This document shows, in pieces, positions 26,801 through 38,400 of a DNA stretch of 64,000 nucleotides. The notes below the pieces were generated by a model, which worked only from the letters and a program-made list of their open reading frames with translations, was not told where the DNA came from and did no database searches. The translations under genes and the position numbers were made by a program. This DNA comes from Pseudobutyrivibrio ruminis (GTDB taxonomy: Bacteria; Bacillota; Clostridia; Lachnospirales; Lachnospiraceae), in assembly GCA_015057315.1 (NCBI GenBank), contig SVER01000006.1, positions 1 to 64,000 of the forward strand, read 5' to 3'. How positions within the stretch are numbered: the stretch's first letter is position 1; the number at the start of each line of letters is the position of its first letter.

Positions 26801-27351
26801 ACTGGCTGGAAGGTATAATCCCCCAAATATTCGTCGTAATCATCTATAGGTGTCCAATCGTATATACGAATCTCAATTTCATTATCTTGATTCGTATATG
26901 CGATAATCTTCTTTGGAAATTTTTCCTTCAAACTGTCAAGTGCAAGCTTGTAATGAGTGGTGATTTCATCAAGCTCCTTGAACTTGATAATTTCTTCTTC
27001 CTCCTCCTCTTCATCAGAAGCTTTAAGCAGTTCATCTTCTAGGGCTTCCTCTTCAAGGACTTCATCTTCTACAGCTTCCTCTACAAGGTTTTCATCTGTT
27101 ACAGCTTCTTTTGGCTCTTCTGTTGCCTCCTCTGCCGTAGCTTTATCCTCATCAGCTTCATTAGTATTGAATTGATTTTCATTTGGAGTTTCTTCTGGAT
27201 TCTTAATTCCATCCGACTGGTTTGATTCTTCGGATGTGCTTTCCTGTAATATGGTTGCATCAATACTTTCAGCAAGGGCTGTAGTATCAAACGCAGTGAA
27301 AGCCAATGCTCCTGACAATATTAAGCTAATTAATCTATTTCCTAATTTCAT
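20881..27351 (-). CDS. Secreted papain-family (C1A) cysteine protease with InlB-type and Ig-like repeats
   Basis: 2156-aa exported protein. The signal peptide ends near ALAES (residue 28). An acidic disordered linker (30-122) leads to a ~90-aa domain (123-215) also found in the next protease. The C1A domain (about 250-480) is complete: oxyanion Gln259, Cys265 in GACWAFA, His423 in [13 protein letters not shown], Asn455 in VRNSWD. A lectin-like domain (about 490-650) of the kind that follows C1A in Clostridia comes next, then a Big_2-like domain (660-740), three InlB-type B repeats (745-1000, e.g. LATPTRAGYVFLGWHL), an array of Ig-like GKGxYxG repeats (1200-2000) and one last B repeat that ends the protein. 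No LPXTG, SLH or transmembrane anchor is seen. Likely extracellular processing of surface or host/feed proteins. Confidence 0.9.
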   Translation of the reverse strand: MKLGNRLISLILSGALAFTAFDTTALAESIDATILQESTSEESNQSDGIKNPEETPNENQFNTNEADEDKATAEEATEEPKEAVTDENLVEEAVEDEVLEEEALEDELLKASDEEEEEEEIIKFKELDEITTHYKLALDSLKEKFPKKIIAYTNQDNEIEIRIYDWTPIDDYDEYLGDYTFQPVVDTDYTIAEDVEIPTLYVHVEDESDGPTGLISTPADYEIPIYNDGISTSMLLRSSSTDSSYNGYEAGYLPEIRSQGSDGACWAFAALGAVETDLIKNSGESSSIDLSELQLAYFTAHKYTDPKGCHDTDEYKYLGSNYLSNGGTATMANQALANKVGPVQEVYVPYSKGSNYVPAEEYALGHDYAQVQNIYEINIEDRVQVKKAILEHGSVSTSFYASDDDAYSSTYNSYYTSREDQNHAVMLVGWDDNFSREHFKEGSQPLGNGAWLVRNSWDLEDYGKNGYFWLSYYDKSLIDGGEAIAYSATKDMYDNVYSYASSEYTGALRSQSKGGSLTAKVEYDGKIAAGESIRAVGVQVLNTNADIQVTVSDGTNSTAGTYHNMFYGYYTIPLGAPLEVTEPDKKITLTYTIKASGSECPAIAFDSLAHNNLGNIYHTVKNDAGFSIGDNKYDQDAKVKLYTNNTGNITPTGDFATSTPIIYDHAGTTHQIEATFGGEAVDPSLIRWSVVNENIATVDVGLVTIKKAKGSTVVFGDYTVDGKIYRITVTVTVKPYNISYVTAEDESYRKLYSTYYPGVTNYCKLPDKEDAGKSSKEGYYLKGWKNGPGDDADEVYESDLRNNLMEDLTLYPIWSLYSVPVRYYEPDGMGGYSSSVRLIKNINITNTPYTLPTASAIAENPLPYTPVNKVFYGWSTDEAGNKIVTTISKEDILPEKNIYTGKYTFKERIVFYPQFKEADQWVLTYDANGGTSPDVKKLVTEQARYGTLATPTRAGYVFLGWHLGSEDGQLINSDSVVTTNADHTVVAKWGQLTYKITNNTDESAMDSADEIVYKGHDIRIYDIKLIIDGVTYEEFIKDASGNATTERNFYTTITGNTGVGIAAINLRLTGSKLSPKYENHEIIKTVTVKNDVEKVEKPQGNNATALEYGDLVRLTTDTPGATIYYQVFTGSTPGDLPDTEDEKAAFESAATRYAAFRANYEGTIKVRALAVKTIDNNITYSDCVDIPFTVVSSWGDVNSDDTSIDNPRNLPKGLWISDKTMATITDAKTHSGTVYSGYAKTLPTGKNSDGVNYSADYRVFYNNKLLTYGTDYTISYKNNKNAGDNANIIINGKGKYVSSYIQEFSITPMPVDDAMLSITASGATPVDGVSFVVTENKKLQKPKLTISYTQAQYASFNATASKPVVRKLKEGKDFQVDYSNVKADPTDAGYSIPVTIKGNYTGTIAARKLRVIDANRRITNAKVTINANAVVLDGTDKKSEVNTTVTMNGTPLTEGKDYTITYTYNSKIPGYQPGEGVFSVGSYTATITGIGTYMGTMTKNFSVPAKAATKISAKTITVDCDKAVYKYADKIAFKVVDGDRELKQDKDYVVANVNSEKVGMSKATIYGIGAYTGSRTKAYTVEGTIITKDDVSYKDGVDNFTYTGAAETSSPKIIITLPNPADSNATVSKTIEYGLSSFTVPGYDESYQVTWPKDAVNVGTKSIKIKGTNGNATSLTLTYKVTKADITDAVVYLDADKTAKLKVNDEDELRELPYTNATPVIHFEFAGKDYYSNQSFGKANATFAFKGGYKFENTVTATITGKKNFTGKITGTFKIGTAYIDDNTITVGDIIAGNKFKAPSVKVVSKAGKTLAAGASKDYTVEYLYNGNDDVHSRYAPVDINEKVESGTEYIARIKGSCNGYKGDKDIVFRAIDKSYDISKAKVSLNRRFLFDGRETLVSNDDITLVLNKEVVEADGFEIISTTLPRNKAGQLIAGNGKLRLHGVGAYAGYKDVTIPIEKAPVDYAITFKANRTATDGTYLNIANKPATIRNKTGVFTLPSTGYSATSTRKVGSKYVTTKYILSYYCLESDESVKFAGTDSNGVTEINLRDLGFTMSQPVTIVANFEKNVDATYKVTYNPGQYSTAGKAVSKTIKRGASYKIVKQTTFKRNGYKFEGWATTDGASTADINFAPGKTIINAKPAGGELKLYPVWKKLE

Positions 27352-27422
27352 ATGTGCCTAATTCTCCATAATACTCATGTTATCAAACATTGTACCATGA
27401 ATTCCTGCACATTTTGTGAATA

Positions 27423-27473
27423 AATAAAGGTTCTTGCGGGCTTTTTCATTAAGTGCCCACAAGAACCTTTATT
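27423..27473 (-). terminator. Terminator of the second protease gene
   Basis: A 19-bp stem with one mismatch (AATAAAGGTTCTTGTGGGC with GCCCGCAAGAACCTTTATT, 13-nt loop) starts 2 bp after the stop codon. It works equally in both directions; the T tract is short. Confidence 0.75.
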
Positions 27474-27475
27474 GA

Positions 27476-30400
27476 TTAATTAGCTTTTAATGTGATTGTT
27501 TTAGGGTTAATCTTAAATGTGTACTTCTTGGTGCCTCCGTAATTGCCCTTACCTTTGATAGTAATGGTAGCTTTACCCTTCTTAACGTTGTTCTGATAAT
27601 TTACAATGTCGTAATCATTTGCTGTAAGGGTATTCTTTCCAAACCTTACTACAAGGTCAGACTTCTTGATATATCTAGCCTTTCCTGTATAATCCAAGCC
27701 ATTCTTAAGATTGCTGTCCTTTGCAATAGACACCGATGCGCTGGAAACATTAGCTGAGATAATTCTATAAGTAAATGTAATCTTACCAGTATAAGCGCCC
27801 TTGCCAGTTACTGTACCCTGGATAATTGTTCCTACAGGAATAACATCGTATTTATCTACAGGATCACCTACTGCACGCCCTGCATCCACATAAGTCTTGC
27901 CCTGCTTTTTTGTAATAGGGTCTTTAATGTTTACATATTCATAGTAAATATTCTTTTCATAATCTGTGCCTGCTACAAGCTTCTTAAGCTTGCCATTATC
28001 GTCCATATCATTAAGCACTGGAGCAGATTTTACTTTACTTGAATTAACATTGTAAACCTTATCAGCTGCAGAAACTGTAACATCCTCTATGTTCTTCTGT
28101 CCTATGCTGTAATAGATTGGATCAAAAGCCTGCTTGCCAACAAAATTCTTCTTTGGCTTAATTGTTACCTTTACCTTATCATCTGCATTCTTGGCGATTC
28201 TGCCTGTGTTGTTGCTGTAGCTAATGCTGAAACAGGTCTTAACCACAGATGGATCAAGCTGCTTGTTATCAAATGTGATAGTTGGAAGCTTCTTAGTGCC
28301 ACCCTTGATGTACTTAACCTGCTCATCCATGCTTACCTTGATGCGGGCTCTGTTTGTAGAATCGTCCAGATTTACAGTACTAATTGCAAAAGCCTTGCTC
28401 TTTGTGTATTTGCCTGTGTACAGGTTCTTACCAACAATAACTATATTCTTGTTACCTGCATTTAATGTGTCCTTTGGAAGCTGAACATCATAGTCATCCG
28501 CTGTTACTTCCTTGCCATCTACAACAACCCTAACTGCCAAATCCTCTAGTGTATATGGCTCACCCTTATATTCGAAGAAGTCCTTACCAGTATTCTTGTT
28601 TGTAACAGTAACTGTGACATTCTTGTTGATAGGTGTGCCGGCAATGCTGTACTGATATGTAAGCTTGCCTTTGTATTTTCCAATACCGTAGAAGACATCA
28701 GTGTGCTTGCCAATATTTACTGATTTGTCTCTTACAAGGATGTAATCAACGCCCTCAGTAAGACCTGCAGCAACATATTGCTGTGTGTAAGCCGTTGTTG
28801 TGTATGGCACCTTACTTACAAACCCGCTAATCATCTTCTTTGAAAGAGCTGTTCCGCCCTTCACTGCGAACTTCTTAGTAACAGAACCAACCAGCTCCTG
28901 ATTATCACCAGTAATTGTAACCATGTAATTTCCACCAGTTACAATCTTGCTTCTGTTTCCATAATCCACAGAATCTGGAATATCCACATACTTGTAAGTG
29001 ATAGTGCACTTAGCAAGAGCAGCATCCTCAATCTTATTGCCATTAAGCTTTACAGTAAGTTTGATTTTGCCTGCCTGGTCATCTGTGCCCTGGCCGATTA
29101 CAACATCCTTTGAATCTACAGTAACAGATGCATTGCTTAGGCATTTTGTCTTATCTGCAACAAAGTAGATTAAAGTATGCTCGCCTACGTAGTTGCCCTT
29201 ACCAACAACCTTTACAGCCTTCTGACCTGCATTTTCTGTCATAGCATTTGATGTAGCCTGACCGTTTGCAGCATCAAAATATTCAAGGGTATAATCCTTG
29301 TTCTTTGAAAGTGTTACTGTCTTACCTTTTCTAACATCCTTGACAGTAACTGCTGCATTAATGAGCTTTCCTGTGTATGGATAAGCATCCTTAGCTAAGG
29401 TATATGTGGCTTCCCCATCAAATGGTTTTGGCTCAATTGTAAATGTATCTGTGTAAGTGCCCTTGTAATCGCCCTTACCTATGATTGAAATTGTAGCCTG
29501 GCCTGCATTTGTGTTCTTGGCAAGCTTGTAGGTGTAATCCACCTTGTTCTGTAAAAGCTCAACACCATCATATACTCTAAAATCTGCATCTGGTGTTAGC
29601 TTGAATGCAGCACCATTGTAGGTATATGTATTATTGTGGATTCCTGCAATCCAAATGCCTGTCTTTGGCGATGCCTCGTACTCAGCACGGTCAGCAGCAT
29701 TTTCGATTCTGCTTGATTCCTTGTCAGAGTCCTTGACTGTGTATGTAAATGTAGCTTCATCACTGTCTGTATAGCCTGAAGCTGTAGCCTTAGCCTTGAT
29801 AGTGTATGTACCTGCTTGGTCTAAGATAATGCCATCGCTATAAGTCTGCTGGGAACCACCATTTATCGTATATACGATAGTTGCATAGTTGGTTTCAGAC
29901 TCAAGAGTAACCACTGTTCCAATCTCTACATCTCCTGACTCCACTGATGCTTTGATAGTAGCAACCTTTGGAAAATCAATCCACTTAGCATAGATGTTCA
30001 TTGTTCTAACAGCTATGTTTGGAATAATACTATCCTCTGTAATCCTATCAGTATATAAAGAATCCCAATACCAACCGGCAAATACTTTTTCATCAGAAGT
30101 AAGTGCTGGTAATTTGCCTATCTTCTCACCTGTTACATGCTCTTCCTCTCCCAAATCTGCTGGAACAGTACCATACTTAGATATAGGATTAAGTAGGATT
30201 AGATATCTAGCACGTGGATCTACGTTTGCTGGCTGCCACTCAGCAATAATTGTGTGGTCTTCTGTAAGCTCTACTATTGATGATTCTGTAACAATTGGAC
30301 CATCTACAGTGTTAATGTGCCATGCAACAAATTCGTAGCCCTGGCGATATGGTGTGTATAAGGTATATTTAGCCCCAACAACCAGGTTTTCACCAATAGT

Positions 30401-33400
30401 CTCTCTTTCATTACCATAACTTAGAGTTCCTCCATTAGCATGATAGAGTACATGAACTCTTTCAGGCTCATCATCTTGCCAAATTGCATGAAGTGTGAAT
30501 TCAGCCTCCACTTTAGTCTCATCATATCCACTAGTAGAAATTATCTTATCTGTTGCGCTTACAATCTGGTTTGCATCAGTAGCAATTCTGCTCCATCCTT
30601 TAAATTCAGTGTCGTCCTTTGTAGGTGTCTCTAGCTCGCCAAATGCAGGGATTTTTTCATAAGTCCATGTATATGTCTTAGGCTCTACCTGGCTGCCACC
30701 ATTTGAATCAAAGTTAAAGGTAGCTGTATATTCTATAGGTTCGTATCTTGCGTGAAGACTATCATTATTATAAAGCCCCACTACATCTGTATCAGTGACA
30801 ATGGCTTGCTTAGCTGATGAGTACCAACCAACTGCACGATAACCTGCCTTATGTGGCACGTCTAACAATGTACCGTATGGCTCACCCTGAGTAAGATTTT
30901 TTTCACCAAGCATCCTACTGCGTTCATCATAGTAGTTAGCGGTAAATGTTACTACTTGTGTTGGTTTTTCTACCCAGTGGGCATAGAGGGTGATGTCTTT
31001 AGCATAGTTATATATATCACCTGCTTTTACTTCATTACCTTCAGACTTTTCAGTAAACCAACCATCAAATATATAGCCTTCTCTTGTAGGATTTGGTAAA
31101 CCATATATGCTAGAACCTGAAGTAAAGCTCTTAGTTGTAGTATTTACACTGCCATCATTTGGATCAAATGTAACATTGTATGTATTAGCTTTCCAAAAAG
31201 CAACTAATTTATGATTAGATGTTGATTTTAATGGTGTCTCTGCAGTTACTTTTGCTCCAGTCTCAGAATCGTAACGCCACTCAACAAATTCGTATCCTGC
31301 GCGTGTTGGTGTTGGCAAAACTCCATAGGCTTCATCTATATATACAGATTTTTCAGAAGGTGTTACCGTGCCTTTTCCTGCATCAAAAGTAATCTTTATC
31401 TTATTTAATTCAGTCCAGTGTGCATAGAATGTTGTATCATCAGCTATGTTGTACTTAATGTTCGAAGTATATTTATTTCCATCTGTTGCACCTGTGTACC
31501 AACCATCAAATTTATAATTTGGTCTTGTTGGTGTTGGTAGTGTTCCAATTGACGCATCAAATGTTACAGTCATTGGAGCAGCATCCACTGTTCCACCATT
31601 AGCACTAAAGGTGATAGTGTATGTATTAGCTTCCCATGACGCATAAATAGTGTGTGTAGACTTAGACTTTAATGCTGTTTCAGCTGTAACTATGTCTCCA
31701 GCAGCAGAATTATAGTGCCAGCCTGTAAATGTATAGCCTGTACGAGTTGGTGTTGGTAATGTTCCGTAAGGCTCGTCATTGTATACTTCCTTGTATGAAG
31801 GTGTAAGGCTATTTCCTGAGTTTACACTATAATTAATTCTAACTTTCTTCTTTTCAGTCCAGCGAGCAAGGAGCGTTATATTTTTGCTAAAATCACATTT
31901 TGATGTATCTTTATATTCCTTGGTGCTAGATCCTGATGTAAACCAGCCTTTAAACTCATATCCATATCTAGTTGGAACCGGTAGTTCGCCTATCGCCGCA
32001 TCATAGGTTACTTCCTTAGAAGCTACATCCACATTACCGCCATTTGCATTAAATGTAATAGTGTATTTGTTAGCTTCCCATGATGCCACAAGTGTATGGT
32101 TGGAATTCTTACTTACGGTAGTAGTTGATTCTATCTTATCACCGCTCTCTTTGTCTAAATGCCAACCGGTGAATTTGTACCCTGTCTTAGTAGGTGTTGG
32201 CAACTCTCCGTAAGCCTCACCTGGTTCTACAGATTTGCTAGTAGGAGTGACGTTGCCACCATTTGAGTTAAATGTAACCTTTACACTAGTATCATCTTTA
32301 TATTTAGGATAAACTGTTACCATTAAACCATACTTATCATCCAATACAATAGGTGGTGCGAAAGCATCGTCTAATGTGATAACACTGACAGGATACTTTC
32401 CTGCTGCATCCCATGACCAATAAGAGAACACCTTTCCGGTTGAACCTTCATAATATTTTGGCGAACCGTAGTCACTCATTTCACTTCTTTTTAGCAACGT
32501 ATATGGGAAGTTTTCCATATATAAATCAGTGGCAAAAACATTATAACTAGAAGTATAATATTCATCTAAATTATTTTTAGGCACCTTATAACGCAGTGCG
32601 ACCTTCTGCTTTTCCCACTTTGGATATACAGTAACATTTCCTGTCTTTGTGATAAGTGTCTCTGTCGTAAGCTTTGTTGTAAAAGCAGCATCTGAATATA
32701 AGCCTTCCAACGCGTAGCCTAATTTTCTAATCTGTGTATTATCAGGCAAATCACAATTACTAGCATCTCCTGGGTAATATTCTTTATATTTATCTGCTAC
32801 AATGATTCCGTCACCATCATATATGATTTCATAAGGCTTGATTGTTACACGTATATTAACCTCATATTTTTTCTTAGTAGTAGGATCTACATAAGAACCC
32901 ACAACAATTGTGGAACCTTTCTTGTAACCAAGAGTTATGACACCTGCGGCTGAAACTGTAGCTATAGATTTATCTACAACAGACCATGTAAGTTTTGATG
33001 CATCTTTGATGATGGAATCATCTGCCAATGTAACAGTGTGTGTAGTTCCGCCATAATCTAAAATTTCATCCTCGGATACACTTAATTCTCCTGATACATC
33101 ACCAGTAGTTACATCGTTTGTATAGATTCTTACTAAAGGATCTTCGCTATAGTTTGTTGTAAAATTTCCACTCTTTACTGAAAATCCTTTGTCCATGCTA
33201 GCAGTATGAGTAGTAACGCAATAATTCTTGCTATTTGGATTAGGATCACCTATTTCCTGTGGTCTAGTATTTTCAACTAACAGCTTAGGTTTCTCATTTG
33301 CGGCTGGAGTAATTGTCACCGTCACAGTAACATCCGTCTTTTTTGTTATCTCTAACCCACTTGTAAGCTTTACTGTGTAATTACCTGCTTCAACAACATT

Positions 33401-35239
33401 ACGAGAGCCTGAAACCGTATTCTTACCGTCTGTTACAGATACATCAATCTTAGAATTAGTATTCAATATTTCAGTAGATACAGCTTCGATTGTTTCACCA
33501 GCATCTACAGAATATTTTACTTCTATAGTAATAGGCTCACCATCGTTATATGATTCCATTGTATAATATGATACTAATTCACCTGTAGCGTATGAATAGG
33601 CATTATCATACTGGGTAGTGGATGCCGAAAATGCAGTTACACTTCCACTACTTTTTAAACCTGCATCATAATATGAAAGCCAGAAGTAACCCTGCTTTCC
33701 ATAATCATCCAAGCCCCAGCTGTTTCGTACTAACCATGCACCATTTCCTTCTGGCTTGCAGCCTTCATAGAAATTATCTTTTGAGAAATTATCGTCCCAA
33801 CCAACTAGAGCAATAGCATGATTGGTACTCTCAAAAGTGCCATAGAATGAATTATATGTAGATGAGTAATGGGCAGTACCAGTATATTCCTTTGTATCTA
33901 CCAAATTACCATCACTATATGAAGTAACTGTACGTTTAAAGTCACCTTCACTTGCCCAGAAGGATGCAGCAACAGCACCTCTTTGCATAATTGCTTCTTT
34001 AATTAAATCTTGATTCTCATAGTTGATTTCATAAGAATCGTAAATCTGAGCATAATCACTACTTACCGCAAATTTATCATCAAGTACAGCATCACCGCCC
34101 ATTGAATATGGAGCATAGTCTTCCTTGACTGCACCTATTTTATTCATCAATGCTCTTGTGGAAATTGTTGTATTACCACCTGTTGATAAATACTTTTTGC
34201 CTGCCGCACCTGCAAATGAAAATGTATCATTGTCATGACAATTCTTAGGATCATCAAAATTGTGGGCAGCAAAATATGCCAGCTGTAATTCTGACAAATC
34301 GATGCTCTTTGATGCTTCGCCCTTCGAAATCAAATCAGACTCGATAGCAGCCATAGTAGCAAAAGCCCAACAAGCTCCCTCTTGGCCCTGGTCACGGATT
34401 ACAGGGAGTTTGTCCTTATTGTTATATGTATCTGGAAGCGCTGCTTTAAGTAATCCACTCTCATTCTTTACCACTGGAACATCTGGCTTTGTTTCATCAG
34501 CCACATAGCCTGTAGGACCATCTGACTCATCCTCGACATACACCATCAGTGTAGGTTCTTCTGCATCCTCACTAACTTCATAATCTGTATCAATTACTGG
34601 CTCGAATTTATACTCGCCCAGATATTGGTCGTAATCATCCACTGCAACCCAATCATAGATGCGGATTTTTACTTCCTCATCCTTGTTTGTCATTGCATAT
34701 ATATATTTAGGGAATTTCTTTTCGAGACTAACTAATGCAAGCTTGTATTTAGTATAGATAGGAGTGATTTCATTGTAGCTAACAATCTGTTCTTCTTCCT
34801 CTTCCTCCTCTTTTTCCTTAAGAAGGTCCTCTTCTGTAAGCTCCTCTTCTACAAGTTCTTCCTCAGGAATTTCTCCCTCTAATTCAGCTTCATCTGCTTC
34901 TTTTGTGCCCTCAGCTGGTTCACCTTCTGCTGGTGTTCCACCTTCTGCTGGTTCTCCCTCAGCTGGTGCGCCACCTTCCACTGGCTCACCCTCTGCTGGT
35001 GTGCCTCCTTCTACTGGCTTCCCCTCAGCTGGTGTGCCACCTTCTGGTACCTCTTCTGCTGGCTGTTCACCATTTTGTGTATCAGAAGAAGGCTGATTTT
35101 CATCAGCATCTGTAGGCTCGTCTACTTTTTCGTTAACAGGCTCATCGCCTGTACTTGCAGCGTAAACACTCATATCTATAGATGTGAATGCCAAAGCCCC
35201 TGCTAATAGTAAACTTAATAGTCTCATTCGTAATTTCAT
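27476..35239 (-). CDS. Secreted papain-family (C1A) cysteine protease with about ten InlB-type repeats
   Basis: 2587-aa exported protein, close relative of the protease gene downstream. The frame is open 33 codons further up, but the ATG at 35239 begins a good signal peptide ([20 protein letters not shown]) and follows AGGAG by 10 nt. Order: signal peptide 1-28; acidic linker with four 11-residue repeats (67-110) to about 150; the ~90-aa domain shared with the other protease (152-243); C1A domain 275-535 with Gln284, Cys290, His474, Asn507; lectin-like domain about 540-700; Big_2-like; 10-12 InlB-type B repeats (about 805-1765); a chitobiase-C-like domain ([18 protein letters not shown], about 1770-1840); and GKGxYxG Ig-like repeats to the end ([15 protein letters not shown]). 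No classical wall anchor is seen. Own promoter and terminator. Confidence 0.9.
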   Translation of the reverse strand: MKLRMRLLSLLLAGALAFTSIDMSVYAASTGDEPVNEKVDEPTDADENQPSSDTQNGEQPAEEVPEGGTPAEGKPVEGGTPAEGEPVEGGAPAEGEPAEGGTPAEGEPAEGTKEADEAELEGEIPEEELVEEELTEEDLLKEKEEEEEEEQIVSYNEITPIYTKYKLALVSLEKKFPKYIYAMTNKDEEVKIRIYDWVAVDDYDQYLGEYKFEPVIDTDYEVSEDAEEPTLMVYVEDESDGPTGYVADETKPDVPVVKNESGLLKAALPDTYNNKDKLPVIRDQGQEGACWAFATMAAIESDLISKGEASKSIDLSELQLAYFAAHNFDDPKNCHDNDTFSFAGAAGKKYLSTGGNTTISTRALMNKIGAVKEDYAPYSMGGDAVLDDKFAVSSDYAQIYDSYEINYENQDLIKEAIMQRGAVAASFWASEGDFKRTVTSYSDGNLVDTKEYTGTAHYSSTYNSFYGTFESTNHAIALVGWDDNFSKDNFYEGCKPEGNGAWLVRNSWGLDDYGKQGYFWLSYYDAGLKSSGSVTAFSASTTQYDNAYSYATGELVSYYTMESYNDGEPITIEVKYSVDAGETIEAVSTEILNTNSKIDVSVTDGKNTVSGSRNVVEAGNYTVKLTSGLEITKKTDVTVTVTITPAANEKPKLLVENTRPQEIGDPNPNSKNYCVTTHTASMDKGFSVKSGNFTTNYSEDPLVRIYTNDVTTGDVSGELSVSEDEILDYGGTTHTVTLADDSIIKDASKLTWSVVDKSIATVSAAGVITLGYKKGSTIVVGSYVDPTTKKKYEVNIRVTIKPYEIIYDGDGIIVADKYKEYYPGDASNCDLPDNTQIRKLGYALEGLYSDAAFTTKLTTETLITKTGNVTVYPKWEKQKVALRYKVPKNNLDEYYTSSYNVFATDLYMENFPYTLLKRSEMSDYGSPKYYEGSTGKVFSYWSWDAAGKYPVSVITLDDAFAPPIVLDDKYGLMVTVYPKYKDDTSVKVTFNSNGGNVTPTSKSVEPGEAYGELPTPTKTGYKFTGWHLDKESGDKIESTTTVSKNSNHTLVASWEANKYTITFNANGGNVDVASKEVTYDAAIGELPVPTRYGYEFKGWFTSGSSTKEYKDTSKCDFSKNITLLARWTEKKKVRINYSVNSGNSLTPSYKEVYNDEPYGTLPTPTRTGYTFTGWHYNSAAGDIVTAETALKSKSTHTIYASWEANTYTITFSANGGTVDAAPMTVTFDASIGTLPTPTRPNYKFDGWYTGATDGNKYTSNIKYNIADDTTFYAHWTELNKIKITFDAGKGTVTPSEKSVYIDEAYGVLPTPTRAGYEFVEWRYDSETGAKVTAETPLKSTSNHKLVAFWKANTYNVTFDPNDGSVNTTTKSFTSGSSIYGLPNPTREGYIFDGWFTEKSEGNEVKAGDIYNYAKDITLYAHWVEKPTQVVTFTANYYDERSRMLGEKNLTQGEPYGTLLDVPHKAGYRAVGWYSSAKQAIVTDTDVVGLYNNDSLHARYEPIEYTATFNFDSNGGSQVEPKTYTWTYEKIPAFGELETPTKDDTEFKGWSRIATDANQIVSATDKIISTSGYDETKVEAEFTLHAIWQDDEPERVHVLYHANGGTLSYGNERETIGENLVVGAKYTLYTPYRQGYEFVAWHINTVDGPIVTESSIVELTEDHTIIAEWQPANVDPRARYLILLNPISKYGTVPADLGEEEHVTGEKIGKLPALTSDEKVFAGWYWDSLYTDRITEDSIIPNIAVRTMNIYAKWIDFPKVATIKASVESGDVEIGTVVTLESETNYATIVYTINGGSQQTYSDGIILDQAGTYTIKAKATASGYTDSDEATFTYTVKDSDKESSRIENAADRAEYEASPKTGIWIAGIHNNTYTYNGAAFKLTPDADFRVYDGVELLQNKVDYTYKLAKNTNAGQATISIIGKGDYKGTYTDTFTIEPKPFDGEATYTLAKDAYPYTGKLINAAVTVKDVRKGKTVTLSKNKDYTLEYFDAANGQATSNAMTENAGQKAVKVVGKGNYVGEHTLIYFVADKTKCLSNASVTVDSKDVVIGQGTDDQAGKIKLTVKLNGNKIEDAALAKCTITYKYVDIPDSVDYGNRSKIVTGGNYMVTITGDNQELVGSVTKKFAVKGGTALSKKMISGFVSKVPYTTTAYTQQYVAAGLTEGVDYILVRDKSVNIGKHTDVFYGIGKYKGKLTYQYSIAGTPINKNVTVTVTNKNTGKDFFEYKGEPYTLEDLAVRVVVDGKEVTADDYDVQLPKDTLNAGNKNIVIVGKNLYTGKYTKSKAFAISTVNLDDSTNRARIKVSMDEQVKYIKGGTKKLPTITFDNKQLDPSVVKTCFSISYSNNTGRIAKNADDKVKVTIKPKKNFVGKQAFDPIYYSIGQKNIEDVTVSAADKVYNVNSSKVKSAPVLNDMDDNGKLKKLVAGTDYEKNIYYEYVNIKDPITKKQGKTYVDAGRAVGDPVDKYDVIPVGTIIQGTVTGKGAYTGKITFTYRIISANVSSASVSIAKDSNLKNGLDYTGKARYIKKSDLVVRFGKNTLTANDYDIVNYQNNVKKGKATITIKGKGNYGGTKKYTFKINPKTITLKAN
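29960..32290 (-). repeat. Array of InlB-type B repeats in the second protease gene
   Basis: About ten repeats of 70-80 codons (Listeria-Bacteroides repeat, PF09479) with the core LPTPTRxGYxFxGW. From the third repeat they alternate in two kinds, one ending in LVASWEAN-like and one in LLARWTEK-like sequence, so the true unit is a pair of about 148 residues repeated three times. Confidence 0.75.
34910..35041 (-). repeat. Four 33-bp tandem repeats encoding an 11-residue Pro/Glu/Gly motif
   Basis: Residues 67-110 of the second protease are four copies of [11 protein letters not shown] with small changes (T/A, K/E, V/A). The in-frame 33-bp unit is a likely site of copy-number change; the encoded segment is a flexible spacer between signal peptide and protease domain. 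Confidence 0.85.
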
Positions 35240-35288
35240 GATATCAGTACTCCTAAAAAATCCCATTTTCATCCATTGTGTTATACAA

Positions 35289-35317
35289 AATATATCATGT
35301 CGTATTAAACGTGTAAA
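35289..35317 (-). promoter_or_regulatory. Sigma-A promoter of the second protease gene
   Basis: TTTACA (35312-35317) and TATATT (35289-35294) with a 17-bp spacer, 50 bp before the ATG at 35239. Confidence 0.65.
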
Positions 35318-35380
35318 GTATAACGTTATATAATTCACAATTTTTTCTTATTTCTTCATCTGATATAATTTTTCCAGCGT

Positions 35381-35412
35381 AAAAAAAGACAGCGAGGTGA
35401 TTCTCGCTGTCC
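35381..35412 (-). terminator. Terminator of the beta-helix surface protein gene
   Basis: On the minus strand GGACAGCGAG and CTCGCTGTC form a 9-bp stem around a 6-nt loop followed by seven T. Confidence 0.9.
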
Positions 35413-35420
35413 TTAATGTT

Positions 35421-38400
35421 TTATTTCTTTTTAGAAAGCATACCTGAGATATTGACTTTCTTTGAAACAGTACCTGTATAATACTGCATTTCACCTTTGG
35501 TGCTACTAAAGTAAATATTAGAGTAAGCACTGCCTGTTACATTCTTTAGGTTATCAATCGTACCGTCTGTTACATTTAAGCTACAGTTGCCACCTAATGA
35601 AATATTCACTGGCTTTTTGCCTTTACCATCTGAAACAAAACTAATATTGTTTATATTAACAGTCTGATTCTTATCTACCTTAATAGTCATGCCCTTGTTG
35701 CCGTTATATCTAAGGCTTACTGGAGTCTCTCCTGTAATTGTAAACATTGGAGCCTTCTTAGCCTTTGGAATGTTGTAGATTTCTACTGGGTGCTTAGATG
35801 TTTCCGATTCCGGATTCACACTTAAGCTGTATTGTGCTGCCGTAAGCTTGTTGTTGATATCTGTTATTGCATCATTATATGAAATATATCTACCTACAAA
35901 ATTAGTTTTTTCAGAAGATGATACTACTGAAAGCTCATATCCTGGAACCTTTGAAAATACAGCTGTGTTGTAATAAAGCACGCCATTCTTTCTAACAATA
36001 GTTGAATCCTTACTATTAATAAACTGTCCAACATTGAATTTAAATGTGGCATTTCCTGATTCATCTTCAACAGCTACCGAATTAGTCTTAAACAGCTCAA
36101 TTACAGGTTTTTCACTAATCTTTGCTTTATCAAGATCAAGTGTGCCATTCTTTTCAAGATCAAAAAGATTTACATACTTTCCTGATTTATCCTTGCATAC
36201 AAGATTAATGTTTATAGGATGACCGTTACTTTCAGCTGAGTTGACGATAGTAATATTACTCTTAACTGCCTTTACTGTCTTCTTGTCCTTCTCTGTAGTA
36301 TATGTACAAAGTCCTGATATGCTATTGGACTCGCCATCACTGTATACTGTGCCAACAGATAGCTTGCCATTGCAGTTAAGTTCACTTTTTGCAGCAAGTC
36401 CTAGTTTATTTATCTTTGTTACATTTCCTGTTACATTTATCTTGCTACTCTCTAAAGCGAAGCCACTAAAAGCACCTGTTTTCTTGTTTGTAAAGCTTTC
36501 ACCTGCGCCTGTGATAGACTTGAGATTACTTTCCCACTTAACATCAGAGAAAAATAATATATGCTGTCCAACATTTATTGAAACAGGCTTGCTTGCATTG
36601 ATTTTTGCAGAACCTATCATTAGGTCACAAGTAAGATTTAGGCTGCTGTTTGCTATATCAAAATCATTAACTACATTACCTAAAATCATAAGCTTATCAG
36701 CACAATTAGCCGCTGGCATCACTAGATTCACTGGCTTATCAGCTTTTTTAAGTGGCACGATGAGATATTGCCCATTAGGATTCTTAATTGCATTGATTTC
36801 TGCAATTGCTTCCTTGTATGTTGCAAAACTAGCAATTTGTTCAGGATCAGCTAATGAGTTTTCTTCTTTAGACTCATATAACCAATAGTTTTCTTCTACT
36901 GTACTGTTGTCAACATAGAAGATTGAACCGCTCTTCTTAACGAGCTTTCCGCCTGAAACTGATGAATCCGTATATACGAATCTATTATTGGCTGCCTTTG
37001 GTGCCTTTACAATCTGGTACTTTGGATTGTTGTGAGCAAGTGAGCCATCCTTGAAGCCTTCGTAATTTACATCACTGCTTCCAAGCTCAACATAACCCTT
37101 TGTCTTATCCTTGTAGAGAAGCTTAATTTCAAGTGATGGTTCATTTGAAATATTTGCTGTTTCAATCTTGTTTGCTACAGTGATATTAGATGTAATCTTT
37201 GTAGCTAAAACCTGGCCCTTTACTTTTGCTGTTGCTACATTTGCTGTGCCCACAAAAGTTCTACGGTCGCTATCCTTTGATACAAGATTTCCAATGTTGG
37301 TTTTGCCATATACTGTAAACTTACCGTTTTCAAAATCAAGTGTGCCCACGTTGTTCATGTTGCCATTTACAACGATATCACCACTGTTTCTTACTATAAG
37401 TCCCGAAGCTGCATTTACACTACTACCTGTGATGTTGCCGATTCTGTCATTTGAAACTTCTGAATTCTTAAGTGTAAGTTTGAACTTTCCAAGTGTAGCA
37501 TTAAGCTTTGTATTTGTTCCGTTCTTTGCAGGGTTGTCTGCAAGCTTGATGTTCTCTAAAACGAGATTTGACTTAAGTGTGATTGCATTCTTAAGCTTGA
37601 ACTCATACTTTCCACTGACACCATCTGCTGGTTTGATTGTAATCTGTGCAGCCTTTGTTGCTGTTGTAAGATTCTCTGTAAGCTTGATTGGCTCTACATC
37701 CTGCTCTACCTTAGGATTAATGGCAAGAGTATAGTTCTTTGAAGCACTTCCTGCTTTGTTAATCTCTGCAAATGCTTCCTTAAGAGTAGGGTATGTGCCC
37801 CATGAGCAATTACCCTGGTCACTTGTTTCAAATACTTCTACCGCATATACGATAGGTTCCTCGTCAATGCGAAGTGCATTTGCAACCTTCTTTGTTGCAT
37901 ACTTGATTGTAGTGCTTGCGCCTGCAATGTTCTTTCCAATTACGAAATAACATGCTGGAGCCTGCTTCGCAAATACGATATCTTTTTTCAAATATGAATC
38001 AGCGCCTGCATAATCGTTTGCTGTTAAATACTTAGGCAATACATTTATTGCATATTCACTGATTTTAACATCATAAGGCTTTTCGCCTGTTGTTTTAACT
38101 GTAATATCCTTGGATGCTACATCAGCGTTAATCACACCAGAGATTGAAAGCTTGTTTGAATAGCTTGTACCATAAGTGATTGTGTTGCCAGCATCCATCG
38201 AATTAATATTTTTGAATGTAGCGGCTGTCTTTACATCAATCTTTGAGCTAGAAAGCTCTGCAAGGTTAGAAACGTTAATGCTTCCAGCTGTTGATGTAAC
38301 ATCAGCATATACTAAAGTTAAATTTGAAACGTTGATTGCACCTGTTGATTCAAGTGCTGCTCGGCTATCCGCGCCGCCGACAACTGTGATTCCACCCTTG

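Noticed and set aside
36241-37734. Plus-strand open frames of 215 and 188 codons opposite the beta-helix gene
   Set aside because: They are antisense to a long, well-supported gene; their hydrophobic Phe/Leu/Ser-rich sequence is what the reverse strand of Lys/Glu/Asn-rich code gives.
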